64,000 nt of DNA from Cellulomonas taurus (lineage in GTDB: Bacteria; Actinomycetota; Actinomycetes; Actinomycetales; Cellulomonadaceae). The DNA is taken from positions 2,294,001 to 2,358,000 of the forward strand of contig NZ_CP051884.1 in assembly GCF_012931845.1 (NCBI RefSeq), in the 5' to 3' direction. The first letter of the stretch is position 1; each line of letters begins with the position of its first letter. The position numbers and the translations under genes were made by a program. The notes under the pieces were generated by a model, which was given only the letters and a program-made list of their open reading frames with translations, had not been told where the DNA came from and ran no database searches. Below, piece after piece: positions 7,628 through 16,979 of the stretch.

Positions 7628-9466
7628 ATGCGCGAGTTCAGCGCCGAGACCCCCGTCCCGCACGACCCGCGCCTGAATGTGCCCGGCCTGCTGCTCGGCC
7701 GCCTGGCCCGTGACCCGCACGGGGTGCTGATCGAGCGCAACACCGGCCTGGGCGGCTCCTGGCAGCCGGTCACCGTGCGCGGCTTCGTGCACGAGGTCAC
7801 CGCACTGGCCAAGGGCCTGGTCGCGCAGGGGCTCCAGCCGGGCGAGCGGGTCGCGATCATGTCCCGCACCCGCTACGAGTGGACGCTGACCGACTTCGCC
7901 GTCTGGTTCGCCGGGGGTGTCGGGGTCCCGGTCTACGAGACCTCCTCCGCGCAGCAGGTGCAGTGGATCCTGGCGAACTCCGGGGCGAAGCTCGCGGTGG
8001 TCGAGTCCGCGGCGCACGCCGCGCTGGTCGAGCAGGTCCGGGCCGAGGTGCCCGAGCTGGGCGAGGTCTTCGTGATCGACGACGACGCCATCGGGCGGCT
8101 GATCCACCAGGGCACCGGGGTGGCCGACGCGGAGATCGAGCGCCGTCGGGCGCTGGCGTCCGCCGACGACGTGGCCACGATCATCTACACCTCCGGCACC
8201 ACCGGGCGGCCGAAGGGCGTGGAGCTGTCCCACGGCAACTTCGTCGACAACATCCGCAACGGGGTGGCCCGCCTGGGCGAGGTGGTCGCCAAGCCCGGTG
8301 ACCGCACCCTGCTGTTCCTGCCGCTGGCGCACGTCTTCGCCCGGTTCATCCAGATGATCGGCATCGAGTCCGGTGCCGTGCTGGGCCATGCGCCGAGCAC
8401 CCGGACCCTGCTCGCCGACTTCGCCTCGTTCCGGCCGACCTTCATCCTCGGCGTGCCGCGGGTGTTCGAGAAGGTCTACAACTCGGCCGAACAGAAGGCG
8501 GGCTCCGGCTTCACGCTGAAGATGTTCCGGTGGGCCGCGAAGGTGTCGATCACCTACTCCCGGGCGCTGGACACCGCTGCCGGTCCGTCGGCGCAGCTCA
8601 AGGCCGCCTATGCCGTGGCCAGCGCGCTGGTGCTGCGCAAGCTGCGCGCGGCGATGGGCGGCTCGCTGAAGTACGCGATCTCCGGTGGCGCGCCGCTGGG
8701 CGAGCGGCTGGGTCACTACTACCGGGGCATGGGTGTGGTGATCCTGGAGGGTTACGGCCTGACCGAGACCACCGCCCCGAGCGCGGTGAACACCCCCGAG
8801 CTGATCAAGATCGGCACCGTCGGCCCGGCCTACCCCGGCACGACGCTGCGGGTGGACGACCAGGGCCTGATCTGGGCGAAGGGTCCGCACGTCTTCCGCG
8901 GCTACCACGACAACCCGGAGGCCACCGCCGAGGCGCTGCAGGACGGCTGGTTCGCGACCGGCGACCTCGGGTCACTCGACGACGACGGTTACCTGCGGAT
9001 CACCGGCCGCGCCAAGGAGATCATCGTCACCGCCGGCGGCAAGAACGTCGCCCCCGCGGTGCTGGAGGACCGGTTCCGCGGCCACCCGCTGGTGTCCCAG
9101 GTCGTGGTGGTCGGCGACGGCAAGCCGTTCATCGGTGCGCTGGTCACCCTCGACCAGGAGATGCTGCCCGGGTGGTTGTCCATGCACGGACTGCCGCCGA
9201 TGGACGTGCGGACCGCCGCCCGGCATCCGGAGGTGCTCGCGGCGCTGGATCGGGCGGCCGAGCGGGCCAACGAGGCGGTCTCCCGTGCGGAGGCGATCAA
9301 GAAGATCCGCGTGCTGACCTCGGACTTCACCGAGGAGAACGGCTACCTCACCCCCTCGTTGAAGGTGAAGCGCGCCCTGGTGCTGCAGGACTTCGCCGCC
9401 GAGGTCGAGGCGCTCTACACCGACACCCGCACCGCCGAGGAGAAGGCGGCCGGCGGCTCGCACTGA
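7628..9466 (+). CDS. Long-chain acyl-CoA synthetase (AMP-binding, FadD15-like)
   Basis: ATP-dependent adenylation enzyme that converts long-chain fatty acids to acyl-CoA for beta-oxidation or lipid synthesis. The 612-residue product has the P-loop-like motif YTSGTTGRPKG (187-197), the adenylate motif GYGLTETTA, the hinge region DGWFATGDLG and the C-terminal catalytic lysine region NGYLTPSLKVKR. The length matches the FadD15/AAE-type long-chain subfamily rather than FadD of enterobacteria. ATG 7628 is chosen because GGAG (7618-7621) lies 6 nt upstream; an in-frame GTG at 7574 overlaps the previous stop but lacks such a site. Confidence 0.9.
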   Translation: MREFSAETPVPHDPRLNVPGLLLGRLARDPHGVLIERNTGLGGSWQPVTVRGFVHEVTALAKGLVAQGLQPGERVAIMSRTRYEWTLTDFAVWFAGGVGVPVYETSSAQQVQWILANSGAKLAVVESAAHAALVEQVRAEVPELGEVFVIDDDAIGRLIHQGTGVADAEIERRRALASADDVATIIYTSGTTGRPKGVELSHGNFVDNIRNGVARLGEVVAKPGDRTLLFLPLAHVFARFIQMIGIESGAVLGHAPSTRTLLADFASFRPTFILGVPRVFEKVYNSAEQKAGSGFTLKMFRWAAKVSITYSRALDTAAGPSAQLKAAYAVASALVLRKLRAAMGGSLKYAISGGAPLGERLGHYYRGMGVVILEGYGLTETTAPSAVNTPELIKIGTVGPAYPGTTLRVDDQGLIWAKGPHVFRGYHDNPEATAEALQDGWFATGDLGSLDDDGYLRITGRAKEIIVTAGGKNVAPAVLEDRFRGHPLVSQVVVVGDGKPFIGALVTLDQEMLPGWLSMHGLPPMDVRTAARHPEVLAALDRAAERANEAVSRAEAIKKIRVLTSDFTEENGYLTPSLKVKRALVLQDFAAEVEALYTDTRTAEEKAAGGSH

Positions 9467-9524
9467 CGCTCATCTGACGGCCGGTGGTTCCTCAACGGGT
9501 CGAGCAGCGCTACAGTTCCCGCGG

Positions 9525-9542
9525 TTAGGTAAGGCATACCTT
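9525..9542 (+). promoter_or_regulatory. DtxR/IdeR-type iron box
   Basis: TTAGGTAAGGCATACCTT matches the 19-bp DtxR/IdeR consensus (TTAGGTTAGGCTAACCTAA) at most positions and is an imperfect palindrome. It ends 11 bp before the efeU start, where a bound iron-loaded repressor would block expression. This predicts that efeUOB is switched on by iron starvation. Confidence 0.75.
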
Positions 9543-9553
9543 GGGAGCAACGC

Positions 9554-10405
9554 GTGATCGCGAACGTCTTGATCGGCCTGCGCGAGGGCCTGGAAGCATC
9601 ACTGGTGGTCGGCATCCTGCTGGCCTACCTGGTGCGCACCGGTCGACGTGACCTGGTGCCGATGCTCTGGGCCGGGGTCGGCACCGCCGTCGTCGTCTCG
9701 CTCGGCTTCGGCGCCGTACTCACCTTCGGACCCAAGGGCCTGACCTTCGAGGCGCAGGAGGCGATCGGCGGCTCACTGTCGCTGGTCGCCGCCGGGCTGC
9801 TCACCTGGATGATCCTCTGGATGTCTCGCACCGCCCGGCACCTCAAGGCCGACCTGGAGGGCAAGCTCGACCAGGCGCTGATCGCCGGACGCCGTGCCGT
9901 CTTCGTGGTCGCGCTGCTCGCCGTCGGCCGTGAGGGCCTGGAGACGGCGCTGTTTCTGTGGGCCGGGGCGCAGGCGTCCGCCACCGTTGCCGGGCCGCTG
10001 ATCGGCGCCCTGATCGGCATCGCGATCGCCGTGGTCCTCGGCTGGGCGGTGTACCGCGGGGCGGTGCGGCTCAACCTCGGGGTGTTCTTCTCCTGGACCG
10101 GCGCCCTGCTGGTCGTGGTCGCCGCCGGGGTCGTCGCCTACGGCGTGCACGACCTGCAGGAGGCCGGGATCCTGCCCGGCCTCGGCGCGATCGCCTACGA
10201 CATCTCCGCGATCGTCCCGCCGTCCAGCTGGTACGGCACCCTGCTCGCCGGCCTGTTCACCTTCTCCCCCGCGCCCACCTGGCTGGAGGTCGGCGCCTGG
10301 TGCGCCTACCTGGTGCCGGTCGGCGTGCTGTACGTCCGTCAGGTCTGGGGCCCGGGCACCCGTCGCCCGGCCCCGACGCCGCGGGTCACCGCCCCCGCCG
10401 CCTGA
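9554..10405 (+). CDS. efeU: Ferrous/ferric iron permease, FTR1 family
   Basis: Membrane permease of the EfeUOB iron importer. The 283-residue protein has about seven hydrophobic helices and both REGLE iron-channel motifs, at residues 10-14 and 126-130, as expected for FTR1/EfeU. The GTG start is preceded by GGGAGC (9543-9548). It is the first gene of efeU-efeO-efeB, directly under an iron box. The C-terminal tail is Pro/Thr-rich. No frameshift is seen, unlike the broken efeU of E. coli K-12. Confidence 0.93.
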   Translation: MIANVLIGLREGLEASLVVGILLAYLVRTGRRDLVPMLWAGVGTAVVVSLGFGAVLTFGPKGLTFEAQEAIGGSLSLVAAGLLTWMILWMSRTARHLKADLEGKLDQALIAGRRAVFVVALLAVGREGLETALFLWAGAQASATVAGPLIGALIGIAIAVVLGWAVYRGAVRLNLGVFFSWTGALLVVVAAGVVAYGVHDLQEAGILPGLGAIAYDISAIVPPSSWYGTLLAGLFTFSPAPTWLEVGAWCAYLVPVGVLYVRQVWGPGTRRPAPTPRVTAPAA

Positions 10406-10445
10406 CACCCCCACCCACACCCGACTCCCGACCTCCGGAGCACCG

Positions 10446-11642
10446 ATGACCCGTTCCACCCGCGCCGTCCTGCCCACCCTCGCCCTGGGCGCCCTCGTGC
10501 TGCCGCTGGCCGCCTGCGTGGACAACAACGCACCGGCGGATGCCACCGACGCGATCACCGTCGACTCCGCCGCCGACGCCTGCACCGTCTCCGCCACCGA
10601 GGCACCCTCGGGCAAGCTCACCTTCACCATCACCAACAGCGGTGACGACGTGACCGAGTTCTACCTGCTCGCCGACGACAAGCTGCGGGTGGTCTCCGAG
10701 CTGGAGAACATCGGCCCGGGCCTGACCCGCGACCTGGTGGTCCAGGTGCCCGCCGGCGACTACTACACCGCCTGCAAGCCCGGCATGATCGGCGACGGCA
10801 TCACCGCCGCCTTCACCGTCACCGACTCCGGCGCCGACGTCGGCCCCACCGGTGCGGTCGCCGATCAGCTCGCGAAGGCCGAGACCGACTACGTGGCCTA
10901 CGTCAAGGATCAGGTCGGCTCCCTGGTCACCGGCACCCAGCAGTTCGCCGACGCCTACACCGCCGGTGACGACGACACCGCACGGTCGCTGTACGCCAGC
11001 GTGCGCGCGCACTGGGAGCGGGTGGAGCCGGTGGCCGAGTCCTTCGGCGACCTGGACCCGCTGCTGGACGCCCGGGAGGCCGACCTGGCCGAGGGCGACG
11101 AGTGGAGCGGCTGGCACTTCATCGAGAAGGACCTCTGGCAGCCCGATGCCGCGGCCAACGGCGGTCAGGCGTACACCCCGCTGACCGCCGAGCAGCGCCA
11201 GGCGGCCGCCGCGCAGCTGGTCGAGCTCACCGCTGAGCTGGAGAGCCGGGTCACCGCCGACGACTTCAGCTTCCAGGCGTTCCAGATCTCCAACGGCGCC
11301 AAGGAGCTGCTGGACGAGGTCGCCACCGGCAAGGTCACCGGCGAGGAGGAGATCTGGTCGCACACCGACCTGTGGGACTTCCGCGCCAACCTGGACGGCG
11401 CCGAGGTCGGGCTGGGTGTGCTGCGCCCCGTCGCCGAGCAGGAGGACCCGGAGCTGGTGCAGCAGCTGGACGACCGGTTCGCCGCGCTGGACGAGCTGCT
11501 GGCCCAGTACGGGTCGATCGACGCCGGCTTCGTGTCCTACGACCAGCTGACCACCGACCAGGTGGCCGAGCTCGCGGCGGCGGTGGATGCCGTGAGCGAG
11601 CCGCTGTCCCACCTCACCGCGGTGATCACCGATGCCTCCTGA
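10446..11642 (+). CDS. efeO: Iron uptake lipoprotein EfeO (cupredoxin plus M75 imelysin-like)
   Basis: Cell-surface component that binds iron and delivers it to EfeU. The 398-residue product has a lipoprotein signal with the cysteine at residue 24 (LPLAAC). An N-terminal cupredoxin-like domain of about 100 residues (FTITNSGDDVTEFYLLADDK, DYYTACKPG) is followed by the M75/imelysin-like domain. That domain contains HWERVEP from residue 189 and EGDEWSGWHFIEKDLW. It starts 40 bp after efeU, and its last codons overlap the efeB start by 11 bp, indicating coupled translation. Confidence 0.93.
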   Translation: MTRSTRAVLPTLALGALVLPLAACVDNNAPADATDAITVDSAADACTVSATEAPSGKLTFTITNSGDDVTEFYLLADDKLRVVSELENIGPGLTRDLVVQVPAGDYYTACKPGMIGDGITAAFTVTDSGADVGPTGAVADQLAKAETDYVAYVKDQVGSLVTGTQQFADAYTAGDDDTARSLYASVRAHWERVEPVAESFGDLDPLLDAREADLAEGDEWSGWHFIEKDLWQPDAAANGGQAYTPLTAEQRQAAAAQLVELTAELESRVTADDFSFQAFQISNGAKELLDEVATGKVTGEEEIWSHTDLWDFRANLDGAEVGLGVLRPVAEQEDPELVQQLDDRFAALDELLAQYGSIDAGFVSYDQLTTDQVAELAAAVDAVSEPLSHLTAVITDAS

Positions 11643-12999
11643 ACAGCCCCCGCAGCGACCGACGCCTGACAGCCCCGAGCGACCGGAGCGCAGCGGACCC
11701 AGTCGCCGCGCCCTGCTGCTCGGCGGTGGGGCGGCCGGGCTGGTCGCGGCCGCCGCCGGTGGCGGGTTCTTCGCCGGGCGGGCCACCGCCCCGGACACCG
11801 CGACCGCCGCCGAGGCGCGCACCTACCCCTTCGCCGGGGCGCACCAGGCGGGCATCGTCACCCCGGCCCAGGACCGGATGTACCTGGCGGCCTTCGACCT
11901 GACCACGGACAGCGTCGAGGACCTGACGGCGCTGCTGCGCGCCTGGACCACGATGGCCGCCCGGTTGACCCAGGGCCTGTCCGCCGGGCCGCTCGGCTTC
12001 GCGCAGGGCAGCTACGACGCACCGCCGGACGACACCGGCGAGGCGGCCGATCTCCCCGCCGCCGGGCTGACCCTGACCATCGGCTTCGGCCGGTCGCTGT
12101 TCGTCGGGGCGGACGGGGCGACGGACCGCTTCGGCATCGCCGATCGCCTGCCCGGTGCCCTGGCGCCGTTGCCGCACTTCCCGGGTGACGACCTCGACCC
12201 GGCCCGATGCGACGGCGACCTGATCGTGCAGGCCTGCGCCGACGACCCACAGGTGGCGGTGCACGCGGTGCGCAACCTGTCCCGGGCCGCCTTCGGCACC
12301 GCGCGGCTGCGCTGGGCACAGCTCGGCTACGGCCGCACCTCCTCCACCTCCACCGCGCAGCAGACCCCGCGCAATCTGTTCGGTTTCAAGGACGGCACCG
12401 CCAACATCATGGCCGAGGACGCCGACGCGGTGGCCGAGCATGTCTGGGTCCAGGCCGCGGACGCCGAGGCCGACAGCACCGACTCCGCCTGGATGACCGG
12501 CGGCAGCTACCTGACCGGCCGCCGGATCCGGATGACCATCGAGACCTGGGACCGCTCGACCCTGCGGGAACAGGAACGGGTGGTCGGCCGCACCAAGGGC
12601 ACTGGCGCCCCCCTCTCCGGCGGCGAGGAGTTCACCGAGCCGGACTTCAGCCGAGCCGGACGGGACGGCGCGAGCCTGATCGACCCGGACTCCCATGTGA
12701 AGCTCGCCCACCCGACCAGCAACGGCGGGATCCGGATGCTCCGCCGGGGCTACAACTTCACCGACGGGAACGACGCCCTGGGCCGACTGGACGCCGGGTT
12801 GTACTTCATCGCCTTCACCCGCGACCCGCGCACCCACTACGTGCCGATGCAGCAGGCCCTCGCCCAGCACGACCTGATGGCCGAGTACCTGGTGCACACC
12901 TCCTCGGCGCTGTTCGCGGTGCCGCCGGGCGTGTCCGCGATCGGCACCGACGGGTCACTGGTGGACGACGAGTACCTCGGGGCCGGACTCTTCGGCTGA
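11632..12999 (+). CDS. efeB: Dyp-type haem peroxidase / deferrochelatase
   Basis: Exported haem-dependent peroxidase that completes the EfeUOB system, thought to oxidise ferrous iron or act on haem at the cell surface. The 455-residue protein has a twin-arginine signal (SRRALLLGG, arginines 25-26, then a hydrophobic Ala/Gly stretch). The Dyp signature GFKDGTAN starts at residue 251, with the catalytic Asp at 254. The region KLAHPTSNGG is where the haem-ligand histidine of the family lies. ATG 11632 sits inside the end of efeO. The Tat signal implies export in folded, haem-loaded form. Confidence 0.93.
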   Translation: MPPEQPPQRPTPDSPERPERSGPSRRALLLGGGAAGLVAAAAGGGFFAGRATAPDTATAAEARTYPFAGAHQAGIVTPAQDRMYLAAFDLTTDSVEDLTALLRAWTTMAARLTQGLSAGPLGFAQGSYDAPPDDTGEAADLPAAGLTLTIGFGRSLFVGADGATDRFGIADRLPGALAPLPHFPGDDLDPARCDGDLIVQACADDPQVAVHAVRNLSRAAFGTARLRWAQLGYGRTSSTSTAQQTPRNLFGFKDGTANIMAEDADAVAEHVWVQAADAEADSTDSAWMTGGSYLTGRRIRMTIETWDRSTLREQERVVGRTKGTGAPLSGGEEFTEPDFSRAGRDGASLIDPDSHVKLAHPTSNGGIRMLRRGYNFTDGNDALGRLDAGLYFIAFTRDPRTHYVPMQQALAQHDLMAEYLVHTSSALFAVPPGVSAIGTDGSLVDDEYLGAGLFG

Positions 13000-13023
13000 A
13001 CCCGGTCCGGAGGCCACCGCTGC

Positions 13024-13064
13024 GACCCGGCCACCCCGCACGGGACGCGCGAGATGGCCGGGTC
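13024..13064. terminator. Hairpin between efeB and the convergent baeRF gene
   Basis: gacccggcca pairs with tggccgggtc (10 bp, 21-nt loop). It lies between two convergent genes, after efeB and just after the minus-strand stop at 13074, so it could serve both. The long loop makes it weaker than the other terminators here. Confidence 0.5.
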
Positions 13065-13073
13065 TGGCCGTGG

Positions 13074-14273
13074 TCAGACCACGTCGCGCAGTCGCGCCTG
13101 GTCGGCGGACTGGCTGGGCACCGACTCGTTCGGCGTCGACTCGTCCACCCAGCGCAGGATCGCGCCGACCCCGTCGACCAGATCGGCGGCACCGTCTGGC
13201 ACCAGGGTGAGCCCGGCGTCCTGGCCCAGGGCTGCCCGCAGGATGGCGGCGTCGGCGGGCATCGGACGCGCCGACCCCTCCGGTGCACCGAGCGCCGTGA
13301 GATCGTCGGCCCGCACCGCCAGCTGCAACGGCTCCGGGCCGACGTAGAGCGTCCGCTCGGCCAGTGCGGAGCCGGGCAGGGTGAGGTCGTCCAGGATCAG
13401 CAGCTCGGAGACCTGGCCGCGCTGGAGCACGGTCACCAGGTCCTCCACCGAGGTGACGGCCGCTTCGCCCCGACCCTGCGCGGTGCGGAACCGGTCGACC
13501 ACGCCCTCGCGCCGACGAGCCCGGTGCGCGAACAGCGCCTCCGACACCCGCTGCTCGAACGCCGCCCGGTTCACCCCGTCCGCGCGCGAACCGCCCTGCA
13601 CCTCGAACAGCAGCTCACGGACCTGCTGACCGACCGCCTCGCGCAGCAGCGACACCGCCCGGACATCGCCGGTGACCAGCACGATCTCCGGGTGCCGCTC
13701 GGCCACCTGCCGGTCCAGGTCGGCGGCCACCGTCTCGGCGTTGCGCTCCCAGGAATCCTCGGCGCGGGTCTGCATCCGCCGGTGCGACCAGCCACCACCC
13801 TCCCGGATCTTGTGCAGCACGTCGTGGTCACCCTCGACCACCTCGTGCTCCGGCCGGGCGGAGGTGCCGTCTGACCAGGTGAGGTCCGCACCCTGGCGGT
13901 CGATCTCGACCAGCACGAACGTGGTGGCCTGATCCGCCGCCCGCACCGCGGGGGCGAGGGCGGGCACCGCGTCGTAGACGGCACTGGACTGGGCCGGCGG
14001 TTCCTTCACGGTGCGGTCGACCACGATCTCCTCGGCATCGGCCACCACCACCCGACCGTGCGGACCTGCCACGCCGTCGGGCCGGGTGACCCGCTCCTCG
14101 ATCAGGTCGAGCACCGGGTCCGATGCGCCGGCGGATGCCAGCTCACGGCGCAGGGACTTCCAGCGACCGGCCACCTCCGCGTCGCCGGTCGCGTCGGAGC
14201 GGGTGGCGTCGAGCAGGACGGTGATGAACGGGCCGGGACGTCCGAGCAGCGGCTTCAGCCAGTGCAGATCCAA
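13074..14273 (-). CDS. baeRF/Vms1-like protein (bacterial eRF1-domain family, Rv2629-like)
   Basis: A 399-residue member of the bacterial archaeo-eukaryotic release-factor-like (baeRF) family, like mycobacterial Rv2629. Related Vms1/ANKZF1 and eRF1 proteins act on peptidyl-tRNA at ribosomes, so a ribosome rescue or stress role is plausible but unproven. Visible features are the N-terminal WLKPLLGRPGPFITVLLDATR, the middle VLVTGDVRAVSLLREAV and the C-terminal segment ending near the VDGVGAILRW helix. A TTG start at 14273 is preferred because GGAGG (14283-14279) lies 5 nt before it and family proteins begin at this point. A GTG at 14309 is possible. It is a single gene between efeB and the chorismate mutase/clpX unit. 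Confidence 0.75.
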   Translation of the reverse strand: MDLHWLKPLLGRPGPFITVLLDATRSDATGDAEVAGRWKSLRRELASAGASDPVLDLIEERVTRPDGVAGPHGRVVVADAEEIVVDRTVKEPPAQSSAVYDAVPALAPAVRAADQATTFVLVEIDRQGADLTWSDGTSARPEHEVVEGDHDVLHKIREGGGWSHRRMQTRAEDSWERNAETVAADLDRQVAERHPEIVLVTGDVRAVSLLREAVGQQVRELLFEVQGGSRADGVNRAAFEQRVSEALFAHRARRREGVVDRFRTAQGRGEAAVTSVEDLVTVLQRGQVSELLILDDLTLPGSALAERTLYVGPEPLQLAVRADDLTALGAPEGSARPMPADAAILRAALGQDAGLTLVPDGAADLVDGVGAILRWVDESTPNESVPSQSADQARLRDVV

Positions 14274-14393
14274 GGCAACCTCCAGGTGCGAGCCGTGGGG
14301 TCGGCGCACCGAGGCGTCGCCTGCGCTGGCCGACCGTGAAGACCCTCACCACCCTCTGACACCCCGGCGTCACCCGCCACTGGGATCAGGGGG

Positions 14394-14762
14394 TCAGCGT
14401 CCCGCGATCTCCTCGTGGTGCCGGATCACCTCGTCCACGATGAACGCGAGGAACTTCTCCGCGAACACCGGGTCGAGGTCGGACTCGCGGGCCAGGTCGC
14501 GCAGCCGCGCCACCTGCCGGGCCTCCCGGCCGGGGTCGGAGGCGGGCAGGCCCAGCTCGGCCTTCAGCGCACCCACCTGCCGGGTCGCCTTGAAGCGCTC
14601 GGCCAGGATGTGGATCAGGGCGGCGTCGAAGTTGTCGATGCTGCCGCGCAGCCGCGCCAGCTCGGGCGGCAGCGCCTCGGGAGTGGATCCCACGGGGGCG
14701 GCATCGGTCACGGTCGATGCTTCCGGCGCGGGCTCGGTGGCGGGGCTGGACACCTCAGGCAC
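14394..14762 (-). CDS. Chorismate mutase, AroQ type II
   Basis: A 122-residue monofunctional chorismate mutase (chorismate to prephenate, Phe/Tyr synthesis) of the all-helical AroQ class. After a Pro/Ala/Thr-rich N-terminal stretch of about 30 residues, the fold starts at [20 protein letters not shown]. Helix H1 arginine, then [14 protein letters not shown] with the conserved Arg and Lys, and the C-terminal helix [13 protein letters not shown], are all visible. It has no signal peptide, so it is the cytosolic form. The GTG at 14762 overlaps the 3' end of clpX by 8 bp with GGAG just upstream, so it is translationally coupled to clpX. Confidence 0.88.
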   Translation of the reverse strand: MPEVSSPATEPAPEASTVTDAAPVGSTPEALPPELARLRGSIDNFDAALIHILAERFKATRQVGALKAELGLPASDPGREARQVARLRDLARESDLDPVFAEKFLAFIVDEVIRHHEEIAGR

Positions 14763-16047
14763 TCTTCTCCCGCGGGGTGCGCTTGGGCGCCTGGCGGGGC
14801 ACCAGCGTCGGGTTCACGTTCTCCAGCACGACCTCGCGGGTGACGACCACGCGCTCGACGTCGTCGCGGCTCGGCACCTCGAACATCACCTGCTGGAGGA
14901 CCTCCTCCATGATCGCGCGCAGGCCACGGGCACCGGTGCCGCGCAGCAGCGCCTGGTCGGCGATCGCGGCGACGGCGTCCTCGGTGAACTCCAGCTCCAC
15001 GCCGTCGATCTCGAACATCCGCTGGTACTGCTTGACCAGGGCGTTGCGCGGCTCGGTGAGGATCTTCACCAGCGCCTCCTGGTCCAGCGGCGACACGGTG
15101 GTGATGACCGGGACACGGCCGATGAACTCCGGGATCAGACCGAACTTCAGCAGGTCCTCCGGCATGACCTCGCCGAAGACGTCCTTGTCCTCCGTCGAGT
15201 GCAGCGGGGCACCGAAGCCGATCCCCTTGCGCCCGGAGCGGCTGGTGATGATCTCGTCCAGCCCGGCGAAGGCGCCGGCGACGATGAACAGCACGTTGGT
15301 GGTGTCGATCTGGATGAACTCCTGGTGCGGGTGCTTGCGACCGCCCTGCGGCGGCACCGACGCCTGGGTGCCCTCGATGATCTTCAGCAGCGCCTGCTGC
15401 ACGCCCTCACCGGACACGTCACGGGTGATCGACGGGTTCTCGGCCTTGCGGGCGATCTTGTCGATCTCGTCGATGTAGATGATCCCGGTCTCGGCCTTCT
15501 TCACGTCGAAGTCGGCGGCCTGGATCAGCTTGAGCAGGATGTTCTCGACGTCCTCACCGACGTACCCGGCCTCGGTCAGCGCCGTGGCGTCGGCGAGCGC
15601 GAACGGCACGTTCAGCATCTTCGCCAGGGTCTGCGCCAGGTAGGTCTTGCCACAGCCGGTGGGGCCGATCAGCAGGATGTTGGACTTGGCGATCTCGACG
15701 GCGTCGTCGCCGGAGCCGACGCTCAGCGCACCGGAGGCGGCGTTCACGTTGCCGGCCTGGATCCGCTTGTAGTGGTTGTACACCGCGACGGCGAGCGATC
15801 GCTTGGCCGGCTCCTGCCCGACGATGTACTGCTCGAGGAAGTCGAAGATCTCCTTCGGCTTGGGCAGCTCGGTCATGCCCAGCTCGGAGGCCTCGGCGCG
15901 CTCCTCCTCCATGATCTCGTTGCACAGCTCGATGCACTCGTCGCAGATGTACACGCCCGGGCCGGCGATGAGCTTCTTCACCTGCTTCTGCGACTTGCCG
16001 CAGAACGAACACTTGAGCAGGTCGGCGCCGTCTCCGATGCGAGCCAT
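14755..16047 (-). CDS. clpX: ATP-dependent Clp protease ATP-binding subunit ClpX
   Basis: AAA+ unfoldase that feeds substrates to ClpP1P2. The 430-residue protein shows the N-terminal C4 zinc finger (Cys13, 16, 35 and 38), Walker A GPTGCGKT (128-135), Walker [10 protein letters not shown], the pore-loop segment GYVGEDVE and the IGF loop in KGIGFGAP that docks on ClpP. The C-terminal small domain contains the sensor-2 region [10 protein letters not shown]. It is separated from clpP2 by 198 bp holding a strong terminator for clpP2 and a likely promoter for clpX, so it is transcribed separately. The chorismate mutase gene overlaps its 3' end. Confidence 0.97.
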   Translation of the reverse strand: MARIGDGADLLKCSFCGKSQKQVKKLIAGPGVYICDECIELCNEIMEEERAEASELGMTELPKPKEIFDFLEQYIVGQEPAKRSLAVAVYNHYKRIQAGNVNAASGALSVGSGDDAVEIAKSNILLIGPTGCGKTYLAQTLAKMLNVPFALADATALTEAGYVGEDVENILLKLIQAADFDVKKAETGIIYIDEIDKIARKAENPSITRDVSGEGVQQALLKIIEGTQASVPPQGGRKHPHQEFIQIDTTNVLFIVAGAFAGLDEIITSRSGRKGIGFGAPLHSTEDKDVFGEVMPEDLLKFGLIPEFIGRVPVITTVSPLDQEALVKILTEPRNALVKQYQRMFEIDGVELEFTEDAVAAIADQALLRGTGARGLRAIMEEVLQQVMFEVPSRDDVERVVVTREVVLENVNPTLVPRQAPKRTPREKSA

Positions 16048-16202
16048 TGTCGTCCTCCCGTGCGCTCTGCCGCGCCGTTGTCAGTCTCGATCGAGCCGTT
16101 CCGCCACACCGCGGGCCACCAGCCCGCGAACACCCGATGAACCATTGCACACCACGGCCCGGGTCGGTGTCAGCCGGACACCCCCGGACCTGGCGTGTCG
16201 TG

Positions 16203-16240
16203 CACCGTGCCCCGGATGCCGGAGCACCCGGGGCACGGTG
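16203..16240 (-). terminator. Terminator after clpP2
   Basis: caccgtgccccgg pairs with ccggggcacggtg (13 bp, 12-nt loop), starting 4 bp past the clpP2 stop on the minus strand. It should end the clpP1P2 transcript before clpX. The following stretch to 16048 also contains a small inverted repeat (16110-16128, cgcggg/cccgcg) that lies in the probable clpX promoter or leader. Confidence 0.7.
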
Positions 16241-16244
16241 GCGA

Positions 16245-16946
16245 TCACTTCGGCTCGACCGTGGTGGCCTGGACGCCCTTCCGGCTCTCCAGCACCTGGT
16301 CCACGATGCCGTACTCCAGCGCCTGCGCGGCGGTCAGGATCTTGTCGCGCTCGATGTCCTGCTTCACCTGCTCCAGCTCACGGCCGGTGTGGTGCGCCAG
16401 GGTCGCCTCCAGCCACTCCCGCATCCGGATCAGCTCGTTGGCGTGGATCTCGATATCGGACGCCTGGGCGTAGCCGCCGCCCTCCATCGCGGGCTGGTGG
16501 ATCAGCACGCGGGCGTTCGGCAGCGCCAGTCGGCGGCCGGGCGAACCGGCGGCCAGCAGCACGGCGGCCGCGGAGGCGGCCTGGCCGAGGCAGACGGTGG
16601 CGATCTGCGGCTTGATGTACTGCATCGTGTCGTAGATCGCGGTCAGCGCGGTGAACGAGCCACCGGGCGAGTTGATGTACAGCGTGATCGGCCCGTCCGG
16701 GTCGGTGCTCTCCAGCACCAGGAGCTGGGCCATGATGTCGTCCGCGGAGGCGTCGTCCACCTGCACGCCGAGGAAGATGATCCGGTCCTCGAACAGCTTG
16801 GTGTACGGGTCCTGGCGCTTGAAGCCGTACGCGGTGCGCTCCTCGAACTGGGGCAGCACGTAACGGGACGACGGCGACTGGGAAGCGGCGCCCCAGCCCC
16901 CGGCGAGGCGCCCGGCGCGGGCGATGAACTGCGACTCGGTGCTCAC
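16245..16946 (-). CDS. clpP2: ATP-dependent Clp protease proteolytic subunit 2
   Basis: Serine peptidase subunit of the mixed ClpP1P2 barrel of actinobacteria. The 233-residue product has the triad Ser125 (GQAASAAAV), His150 (LIHQP) and Asp201 (IERDK). It has a longer N-terminus than ClpP1, and processing of this propeptide is expected. The GTG start has AAGGAG 6 nt upstream. It lies 33 bp downstream of clpP1 in the same transcript, the classic actinobacterial order. Confidence 0.96.
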   Translation of the reverse strand: MSTESQFIARAGRLAGGWGAASQSPSSRYVLPQFEERTAYGFKRQDPYTKLFEDRIIFLGVQVDDASADDIMAQLLVLESTDPDGPITLYINSPGGSFTALTAIYDTMQYIKPQIATVCLGQAASAAAVLLAAGSPGRRLALPNARVLIHQPAMEGGGYAQASDIEIHANELIRMREWLEATLAHHTGRELEQVKQDIERDKILTAAQALEYGIVDQVLESRKGVQATTVEPK

Positions 16947-16979
16947 GGGTTCTCCTTCGAAGAAGTCAGGTCTGGGGGT

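Noticed and set aside
15554..16150. Alternative frame reading through the clpX N-terminal region
   Set aside because: Arg/His-rich text without motifs; clpX covers the region in the correct frame with its zinc finger intact.
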